DNA of 5,430 bases from CAZKUR01 sp964556005 (GTDB taxonomy: Bacteria; Bacteroidota; Ignavibacteria; Ignavibacteriales; Ignavibacteriaceae): positions 1 to 5,430 of the forward strand of contig CAZKUR010000153.1 of NCBI GenBank assembly GCA_964556005.1. Reading direction: 5' to 3'. The notes under the pieces are model-generated. The model was not told the DNA's origin. It saw nothing but the letters and a program-made list of their open reading frames with translations, and ran no database searches. A program made the position numbers and the translations under genes. Positions 1 through 4,258 of the stretch are shown piece after piece (the first letter of the stretch is position 1; each line of letters starts with the position of its first letter).

Positions 1-57
1 AAGAAACTTCTTGAGGCAAAGAAAGATAAAGTACAGGTTAATAATTCTAAAAGCTAA
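1..57 (+). CDS. 3' end of an upstream gene (partial)
   Basis: Reading from base 1 gives 18 codons and a TAA stop at 55-57. The visible tail is lysine-rich and polar (it begins KKLLEAKKDK and ends NNSKS), which is typical of a bacterial protein C-terminus. The start lies outside the window and too little is present to assign a function. Frame 2 is also open here and continues to a stop near 160, but beyond base 57 it reads through low-complexity C/T/A sequence, so frame 1 is preferred. The G-depleted stretch that follows directly fits a 3' end at this point. Confidence 0.5.
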   Translation, partial: KKLLEAKKDKVQVNNSKS

Positions 58-194
58 CCCAATTAAAGCCTTCAACCAATTCTCATCCAATCTCTTCATC
101 CAATCATCACCAAATTTCACTTCTCATCCAAATCAAATTGTTCTTTTATTCCCTAACTAATAAATTTTTGTACTTTTACTTTACAAACAATCCC
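58..194 (+). promoter_or_regulatory. G-depleted, C-rich intergenic stretch (rut-like)
   Basis: Between the upstream stop and the peptidase Shine-Dalgarno sequence, the + strand almost lacks G. I count G only at 68, 140 and 170, while C makes up about a third of bases 58-140. CATCCAA occurs at 84-90, 97-103 and 125-131, with a related CAACCAA at 73-79. Such an unstructured, pyrimidine-C-rich, G-poor transcript is the known signature of Rho utilisation sites. A Rho-dependent end for the upstream gene is therefore the inferred role. A C-rich protein-binding leader, or simple low-complexity drift, are alternatives. Confidence 0.35.
138..170 (+). promoter_or_regulatory. Possible promoter of the S46 peptidase gene
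   Basis: TTGTTC at 138-143 is followed, after a 17-base spacer, by TAAATT at 161-166, a weak sigma70-like pair. The same stretch reads TTG, 22 bases, then AATTTTTG at 163-170, one mismatch from the Bacteroidota -7 element TAnnTTTG. Transcription would begin near 175 and give a leader of about 30 bases. In such AT-rich sequence, matches of this quality occur often by chance. Confidence 0.28.
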
Positions 195-205
195 GAGGAA
201 CAAAA

Positions 206-2356
206 ATGAAAAGATTTTTCATAGTTATTTCATTTGCCGTACTGTTCATTACTTCTTCCTTCGCACAGGAAGGAATGTGGCTGCTCAGCCAGATCAATCA
301 ATTGGATCTTAAGAGTAAAGGACTCCAGATAGAAACAAAAGATATTTACGATCCTTCTAACCCGTCGCTTGTAAATGCTATTTTACAACTTGACGGAGGA
401 AGTGCATCATTCGTATCGCCGGAAGGACTGGTTGTTACAAACCATCATGTCGGATATGCCGCATTGCAGCGTTCATCTTCAAAAGATCATGATTATATAA
501 CCAACGGTTTTCTTGCGATGAATAAATCCGAAGAGATGCAGGCTCCCGGTTATGTTGCGAGAAGCTTAATTAAAATGAAGGATGTAACGGATGAAATACT
601 TCCTGCTGTTCAGGGAATAACGGAGCCAAATAAATATGAAGAAGCTGTTAACAAAAAAATAAATGAAATGACTGATGAAATTGAGAAAGGTAAAGATGAT
701 ATAGATGCAACGGTAGCAGAAATGTACAACGGCAAGCAGTATGTCCTTTTTGTTTATAAAACTTTTCATGATATAAGGATTGTGTATGCGCCGCCGTTAT
801 CGATTGGAAATTACGGTGGAGAAATCGATAACTGGATGTGGCCGAGGCATACGGGCGATTTTACATTTGTACGCGTTTATGTTTCACCGGACGGTAAAGG
901 AAGCAATTACAGTCCCGATAATGTTCCTTACAAACCGAAAGTCTGGCTCAAAGTTGCAAAGACAAATCTTAAAGACGGCGACTTAACTTTCATAATGGGA
1001 TTTCCCGGGTTTACTACAAGGTACAGAACGTCAAATTCCGTTGCATGGAATATGAAATACAATTATCCTTTTACAATTAAACAGTTCGGTGATGTTATCA
1101 ATTTGATGGATGAACTGACGAAGGATTCTCCCGAAGGGCAGATAAAAGTTGCAAACCTTAAAAAAGGTCTGGCTAATACGATGAAAAATTACGAGGGAAA
1201 ATTAGAAGGCATGACGAAAAGCAATTTCCTCCAAAAGAAAATTCAGTTTGAAAAAGAATTAATGGAATTCATAAACAGCAAGCCCGAACTCAAAGCTAAG
1301 TACGGCGATATACTCGATAATATAAAAGAACAATATTCAATTTTACTTAAGACAAAAGATAAAAGCAATTTATTGAATTATTACGGATTTCTTTCGGGCA
1401 CTCTTTCAGGGATAGGTTACCAGATTTATCAAACCGCAAAAGAAAGAGAAAAACCCGAAGATCAGAGGCTGCCCGGTTATTCTGATAAAGCAATTCAGCA
1501 GAGGATTGACGGATTAAGATTTCAGTACGGCAGCTATTATGAACCTGTTGATAAAGCATTGCTTGTCCGTTACTTGAAAAAGGCTGCTGCACTTCCCGAA
1601 GATCAGAAAATTAAAGGACTTGATTATATTCTTAATGCAGACAATTACATGAGCATCGAGCAATTTGTCGATAAAGCGTACGGCGAATCAAAGCTCAGTG
1701 ATCCGGAATATGCTAAAAAACTTTTCTCAATGTCTTTATCCGATTTGAAAAACAGCAACGATCCTTTTATTAAGCTTGCTATTAATATTACTCCTGAGCT
1801 TGGAGAAATTCAGCAGATAAATATTGCTTTCGGCAACAATATAACCGAACTTAGGAAACGCTACATCGATGCCGTATATGAATGGAAAGGAAAAACGTTA
1901 TATCCCGATGCAAACGGAACTATAAGATTTACGTGGGGTTACGTGAAAGGCTACAGCCCGAGAGATGCTGTTTGGTATAAACCATTTACAACCTTAAAAG
2001 GAGTCGTGGAAAAGAATACCGGTGAAGTTCCGTTTAATATGCCGGAAAAATTAGGTGAGTTGTATGCAAATAAAGATTTCGGAAATTGGGAAGATCCGAA
2101 GCTGGGCGATGTTCCGGTTGCATTTTTGAATCAATGCGACATAACCGGGGGCAACAGCGGAAGCCCTGTAATGAATGCAAAAGGTGAACTTGTCGGTCTG
2201 GCCTTTGACGGCGATTACGAAGCACTGATAGGCGATTGGCAGTATGATGCTGAAAAACAAAGAACTATCAGCGTCGATATAAATTATGTTTTATTTATTA
2301 CAGACAAATTTGCACATGCGGAAAACATTCTTAAAGAAATGGGAGTAGCAGATTAG
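206..2356 (+). CDS. Secreted S46 family dipeptidyl-peptidase, DPP7-like
   Basis: This is a serine exopeptidase predicted to release dipeptides from peptide N-termini in the periplasm. Residues 1-20 form a signal peptide (MKRFF, a hydrophobic core, then SSFA) with likely cleavage before Gln21. The mature start QEGMWLL is typical of family S46. By comparison with characterised members, the catalytic triad is His81 (TNHHV), Asp218 (HTGDF) and Ser651 (GGNSGSPV). Asn209, Trp210, Asn324 and Asp668 match residues that hold the substrate N-terminus. The largely helical middle, about 290-560, corresponds to the family's inserted helical domain. Gly669 (FDGDYE) sits 18 residues after the catalytic Ser, where DPP7 has Gly and DPP11 has Arg, so hydrophobic P1 preference is inferred. 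The length of 716 aa is normal. The start is supported by GAGGA at 195-199, six bases upstream. No secretion-sorting C-terminal domain is seen. The gene probably feeds peptide scavenging and appears intact. Confidence 0.95.
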   Translation: MKRFFIVISFAVLFITSSFAQEGMWLLSQINQLDLKSKGLQIETKDIYDPSNPSLVNAILQLDGGSASFVSPEGLVVTNHHVGYAALQRSSSKDHDYITNGFLAMNKSEEMQAPGYVARSLIKMKDVTDEILPAVQGITEPNKYEEAVNKKINEMTDEIEKGKDDIDATVAEMYNGKQYVLFVYKTFHDIRIVYAPPLSIGNYGGEIDNWMWPRHTGDFTFVRVYVSPDGKGSNYSPDNVPYKPKVWLKVAKTNLKDGDLTFIMGFPGFTTRYRTSNSVAWNMKYNYPFTIKQFGDVINLMDELTKDSPEGQIKVANLKKGLANTMKNYEGKLEGMTKSNFLQKKIQFEKELMEFINSKPELKAKYGDILDNIKEQYSILLKTKDKSNLLNYYGFLSGTLSGIGYQIYQTAKEREKPEDQRLPGYSDKAIQQRIDGLRFQYGSYYEPVDKALLVRYLKKAAALPEDQKIKGLDYILNADNYMSIEQFVDKAYGESKLSDPEYAKKLFSMSLSDLKNSNDPFIKLAINITPELGEIQQINIAFGNNITELRKRYIDAVYEWKGKTLYPDANGTIRFTWGYVKGYSPRDAVWYKPFTTLKGVVEKNTGEVPFNMPEKLGELYANKDFGNWEDPKLGDVPVAFLNQCDITGGNSGSPVMNAKGELVGLAFDGDYEALIGDWQYDAEKQRTISVDINYVLFITDKFAHAENILKEMGVAD

Positions 2357-2372
2357 TACTGAAGTAAATATT

Positions 2373-2408
2373 ATAGAAGGCGGCCAAAAAATATTGGTTG
2401 CCTTCTAT
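2373..2408 (+). other. 15-bp intergenic hairpin after the peptidase gene
   Basis: ATAGAAGGC at 2373-2381 is the exact reverse complement of GCCTTCTAT at 2400-2408. The stem continues inward as GGCCAA (2382-2387) against TTGGTT (2394-2399) with two G-U pairs, leaving a six-base loop at 2388-2393. The hairpin begins 17 bases after the peptidase stop. No T-run follows on either strand, so it is not a canonical intrinsic terminator. It may protect the 3' end of the peptidase mRNA, mark a processing site between the two genes, or act as a weak terminator. A TTG at 2398 that could start the next gene lies inside this stem, which argues against its use. Confidence 0.7.
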
Positions 2409-2420
2409 TAAAAACTTATT

Positions 2421-2425
2421 AGGAG
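2421..2425 (+). promoter_or_regulatory. Shine-Dalgarno AGGAG fixing the phosphatase start
   Basis: AGGAG lies 11 bases before the ATG at 2437. The nearer ATG at 2426 is in another frame. The alternative in-frame TTG at 2398 has no comparable site and is buried in the 15-bp hairpin. The ATG at 2437 is therefore preferred even though the spacing is slightly long. Confidence 0.65.
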
Positions 2426-2436
2426 ATGTAAATAAA

Positions 2437-3411
2437 ATGGAAACCTCGGATTTAACGACAATTAAAAATCAATTGGTTGAACGACGTCAAAGGCTTCAGC
2501 AATCGGCAAACCAAATATCCGACTCCGAAAGTTTATACGGCTTACTCCGTGAAGTTGATGCCGCATTGGAGCGAATTGATAAAGGTTCTTACGGGATATG
2601 CGAAGTATGTCATGATACAATTGAAAGAGACCGTCTGCTTGTTGATCCTTTAGTGAAGGTTTGCCTTGATCATCTCAGTTATGACCAGCAAAAGGCCCTT
2701 GAATCCGATATCGAGTATGCCATAAAAATTCAAAGAGGCCTTCTTCCGCCAAAAGATATAAAATTGAATGGCTGGGATTTTAGTTATTCATACAACCCTG
2801 CAGGACATGTAAGCGGCGATTTCTGTGATTTAATTCCGGCTAAAGACGGTTCTATGTCTTTCTTACTCGGTGATGTTTCTGGTAAAGGCATTGCCGCATC
2901 TTTAATGATGTCTCATTTGCATGCTCTAATCCGCTCACTGCTTTTATTTGATTTGCCTGTAAGTGAAATTGTTCAAAGAGCAAACAGGTTGTTTTGCGAA
3001 AGCGCGATTTCTTCAAACTATGCAACATTGGTTTTTGGTAAAGCATCGCAATCTGGTGAAGTAGAAATTTGTATTGCCGGGCATAATCCGCCGCTCGTTT
3101 TACGGAAAGAAAAAATAACTTCCTTAAAAGCCACCGGGGTTCCTGTCGGTTTATTCTGCGAATCAAAATATGATGTTCATAAATTTACGCTTGACACCGG
3201 GGATTATCTTCTTCTTTATTCGGACGGATTAACGGAATCTTCAATCAATAATATTGAGTATGGCGAGGAAAGAGTTAAATCCCAATTCAAGCTTGCGGCT
3301 AATCAATCACCAGAATCATTAATCGAAATGCTGTTGAGCGATCATAAAAATTACCTGAAGGACACACTTCCATCGGATGATATAACGCTGGCGGTGATTA
3401 GAAAAGTATAG
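2437..3411 (+). CDS. DksA/TraR-type zinc finger fused to an RsbU/SpoIIE-type PP2C phosphatase
   Basis: The 324-aa protein has two parts. Residues 1-50 form two predicted helices, a short DksA-like coiled coil, leading into a zinc finger: Cys55-x2-Cys58, then Cys76-x2-His79, with the family-like run GSYGICEVC. The usual fourth Cys is His, and the acidic DxxDxA tip of DksA/TraR is not evident. After the linker IQRGLLP (98-104), typical of RsbU-like enzymes, comes a SpoIIE/PP2C domain to the C-terminus. Its metal-binding motifs are present: SGDFCD (Asp128, Asp131; the first Gly is Ser), GDVSGKG (Asp146), AGHNPPL (215-220 region), YSDGLTE (Asp263) and SDDIT (Asp314, Asp315). Such phosphatases usually dephosphorylate anti-sigma-factor antagonists in partner switching. 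The finger may sense zinc or redox state, or bind RNA polymerase, but this is inference. No anti-sigma kinase or antagonist gene is adjacent. It lies 80 bases after the peptidase gene with no clear promoter, so co-transcription is possible. Confidence 0.9.
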   Translation: METSDLTTIKNQLVERRQRLQQSANQISDSESLYGLLREVDAALERIDKGSYGICEVCHDTIERDRLLVDPLVKVCLDHLSYDQQKALESDIEYAIKIQRGLLPPKDIKLNGWDFSYSYNPAGHVSGDFCDLIPAKDGSMSFLLGDVSGKGIAASLMMSHLHALIRSLLLFDLPVSEIVQRANRLFCESAISSNYATLVFGKASQSGEVEICIAGHNPPLVLRKEKITSLKATGVPVGLFCESKYDVHKFTLDTGDYLLLYSDGLTESSINNIEYGEERVKSQFKLAANQSPESLIEMLLSDHKNYLKDTLPSDDITLAVIRKV

Positions 3412-3592
3412 AATAATATTAACGGGCACACCTAACTGTCTGCCGGGTGATTTGGCACAATTTATAACATTCCAAATTGTGTTGAAGCTAAAAAGTTGAA
3501 TTAATAAAAGTGATGTTCTTGCCTCCCCCAGGGGAAAAGCTGCGGGTTTCGGCAAAATTAAATTAGGTTATATAAAGATTTCTGTGTAGTTT
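3412..3592 (+). other. Non-coding intergenic stretch rich in inverted repeats
   Basis: No convincing protein gene lies here. An 8-bp perfect inverted repeat, CACAATTT (3456-3463) and AAATTGTG (3474-3481), encloses a ten-base loop and has no T-run after it. A GC-rich island at 3519-3555 is bounded by TTGCC (3519-3523) and GGCAA (3551-3555) and contains CCCCCAGGGG. Upstream, TGCC at 3441-3444 can pair with GGCA at 3425-3428 or at 3454-3457, two mutually exclusive folds. It could be the 3' end of the phosphatase mRNA, a structured leader of the RRM gene or an unrecognised small RNA. It matches no riboswitch or RNA class I recognise. Confidence 0.4.
3548..3576 (+). promoter_or_regulatory. Weak candidate promoter for the RRM gene
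   Basis: TATAAA at 3571-3576 is a good -10 hexamer and lies 17 bases after TTCGGC (3548-3553), a poor -35. Transcription would start near 3583, just before the hairpin that covers the Shine-Dalgarno sequence, giving a leader of about 65 bases. Only the -10 is persuasive. Confidence 0.28.
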
Positions 3593-3644
3593 AGAACCCT
3601 CTGGAATTAGTCCGGTTTTTATTTATTATTATTATAGAGGTTCT
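3593..3644 (+). promoter_or_regulatory. Leader hairpin covering the RRM gene ribosome binding site
   Basis: AGAACC (3593-3598) plus TCT (3600-3602), with C3599 bulged, is complementary to AGAGGTTCT at 3636-3644. The 3' arm contains AGAGG (3636-3640), the Shine-Dalgarno sequence seven bases before the GTG start at 3648. A second register pairs CCTCT (3598-3602) with AGAGG directly. The loop is long and mostly A/T. If the stem forms, it would hide the ribosome binding site, so temperature, a ribosome or the RRM protein itself could control translation. This is inferred from complementarity only. Confidence 0.4.
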
Positions 3645-3647
3645 TTA

Positions 3648-3899
3648 GTGAGTACTAAATTATTTGTGGGTTCTCTTTCGTGGTCGGTTGACGACCAAAC
3701 TTTACAGCAAACATTTGAAAAACATGGAACTGTTGTTTCAGCGAAAATTGTTACCGACCGGTACACAGGCAAATCCCGTGGTTTCGGTTTCGTTGAAATG
3801 GAGAACTCTACCGATGCCCAAAATGCAATGAAGGCATTAAACGATACAGAATTAAAAGGAAGAAATATCGTAGTTAATGAAGCAAAAGCTCGTACCTAA
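3648..3899 (+). CDS. Single-RRM RNA-binding protein
   Basis: This 83-aa protein is essentially one RNA recognition motif. RNP2 is KLFVGSL (4-10) and RNP1 is RGFGFVEM (44-51), with the aromatic residues Phe6, Phe46 and Phe48 placed for stacking on RNA bases. The final RNP1 position is Met rather than Phe or Tyr. The pattern beta-alpha-beta-beta-alpha-beta is complete, ending in IVVNEAKART, and there is no tail of Gly or Arg repeats. It belongs to the small bacterial RRM proteins, some of which are cold-induced in cyanobacteria. Its targets cannot be told from sequence. The start is GTG with AGAGG at 3636-3640, and no upstream in-frame ATG with a better site is seen. It stands alone, with an inverted repeat over its ribosome binding site and its own intrinsic terminator, so it is probably a monocistronic, post-transcriptionally regulated gene. 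Confidence 0.93.
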   Translation: MSTKLFVGSLSWSVDDQTLQQTFEKHGTVVSAKIVTDRYTGKSRGFGFVEMENSTDAQNAMKALNDTELKGRNIVVNEAKART

Positions 3900-3926
3900 A
3901 AAGATATTTTAATATTGTTTCTGAGG

Positions 3927-3950
3927 AGGCGTCTGTGTGACGCCTTTTTT
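3927..3950 (+). terminator. Intrinsic terminator of the RRM gene
   Basis: AGGCGTC (3927-3933) and GACGCCT (3939-3945) form a perfect 7-bp GC-rich stem with the five-base loop TGTGT. It runs directly into a T-run (3945-3950) and further T-rich sequence. It begins 28 bases after the RRM stop and separates that gene from the trpB leader. Confidence 0.92.
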
Positions 3951-3962
3951 ATTTTATGAAAT

Positions 3963-4014
3963 ACCGGTTGAAAGAAATTTTATTTTCTAAATTTATCTCT
4001 TGACATCACCGGTT
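3963..4014 (+). repeat. Duplicated ACCGGTT site around the trpB promoter
   Basis: ACCGGTTGAA at 3963-3972 and ACCGGTTTAA at 4008-4017 share nine of ten bases and start 45 bases apart. Each core, ACCGGT, is itself a palindrome. The second copy lies between the -35 and -10 elements of the proposed promoter and the first lies upstream of the -35. That is a usual arrangement for a repressor binding two operators. No regulator gene is in the window. Confidence 0.35.
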
Positions 4015-4030
4015 TAATAAATTATTTTTG
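4000..4030 (+). promoter_or_regulatory. Promoter of the trpB leader transcript
   Basis: TTGACA at 4000-4005 is a perfect -35 hexamer. After 17 bases comes TATTTTTG (4023-4030), which works as a sigma70-like -10 (TATTTT) and matches the Bacteroidota -7 element TAnnTTTG exactly, with 20 bases between TTG and TA. It lies 50 bases after the terminator of the previous gene. Transcription would start near 4036, about 20 bases before the leader ORF and about 220 bases before trpB. Confidence 0.6.
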
Positions 4031-4056
4031 CCGGAAATTTTTAAAGATATTTTCAA

Positions 4057-4128
4057 GTGAATTTTAATAAAACATATCAATTTCTAATTCCTTTCCACAA
4101 CCTTTCCTGGCGTGGCTGGCGCCGTTAA
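4057..4128 (+). CDS. Candidate Trp-codon leader peptide upstream of trpB
   Basis: A 23-codon ORF runs from GTG at 4057 to TAA at 4126 and begins about 20 bases after the inferred transcription start. It holds two TGG codons, at 4108-4110 and 4117-4119, near its end (SWRGWRR). Two Trp in four codons next to a tryptophan synthase gene is the classic arrangement of an attenuation leader. The ribosome binding site is weak (AAAG at 4043-4046) and the start is GTG, the only usable in-frame start after a stop at 4042. The Trp codons lie in a short potential stem, GGCG (4109-4112) with CGCC (4120-4123). The peptide itself would have no function: ribosome stalling on it would sense charged tRNA-Trp. 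Chance occurrence cannot be excluded from a single sequence. Confidence 0.5.
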   Translation: MNFNKTYQFLIPFHNLSWRGWRR

Positions 4129-4258
4129 TCCTTTTTAAGTTCTAACCCGAACTTATACTTTCAAAAAAAATATTTTCAACTAAGAGTTTTAACTCTAAAT
4201 CATTTATTTAATTAATCAATTTCCGCTTGAGCGGATAAATAATTTAAAGGAGGCCAAA
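4129..4258 (+). promoter_or_regulatory. trpB leader with consecutive hairpins and an anti-Shine-Dalgarno tract
   Basis: After the leader ORF come three short hairpins: TAAGTTC/GAACTTA (4136-4142 with 4149-4155, loop TAACCC), AGAGTT/AACTCT (4183-4188 with 4191-4196), and TCCGCT/AGCGGA (4222-4227 with 4230-4235). The last two have minimal loops. TCCTTT at 4129-4134, directly after the leader stop codon, is complementary to AAAGGA at 4246-4251 in the trpB Shine-Dalgarno sequence. None of the hairpins is followed by a T-run. If this is an attenuator, control of translation is more likely than transcription termination. Confidence 0.4.
4246..4253 (+). promoter_or_regulatory. Strong Shine-Dalgarno sequence of trpB
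   Basis: AAAGGAGG ends five bases before the ATG at 4259, a near-ideal site that fixes the start. Its strength is notable because several CCTTT tracts in the leader (4090-4094, 4101-4105, 4130-4134) could pair with it. Confidence 0.85.

Noticed and set aside
1347..1592. Antisense ORF inside the peptidase gene, and similar short ones at 566-769, 2034-2225 and 2051-2260
   Set aside because: All overlap the intact S46 reading frame, lack ribosome binding sites and show no family features.
2398..2436. TTG start giving a 13-residue longer phosphatase
   Set aside because: The TTG lies inside the 15-bp hairpin and has no ribosome binding site, while ATG 2437 is preceded by AGGAG and begins at the natural start of the coiled coil.
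2852..3166. Antisense 104-codon ORF inside the phosphatase gene
   Set aside because: It lies wholly opposite a well-supported coding region, has a composition typical of a reverse-frame shadow and contains no recognisable domain.
3319..3555. Reverse-strand ORF spanning the phosphatase end and the intergenic stretch
   Set aside because: There is no ribosome binding site or recognisable motif, half of it lies opposite real coding sequence and the rest covers the inverted-repeat region.
3513..3566. 17-codon ORF (ATG 3513 to TAG 3564) upstream of the RRM gene
   Set aside because: There is no Shine-Dalgarno sequence, the composition follows the GC-rich repeat island, and no codon pattern suggests a leader peptide. 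Chance is more likely.
4120..4136. Intrinsic terminator formed by GGCG/CGCC and the following TTTTT (4132-4136)
   Set aside because: The stem is only 4 bp and the T-run begins eight bases after it, so it would be a poor terminator. The T-run is better explained as part of the CCTTT tract.
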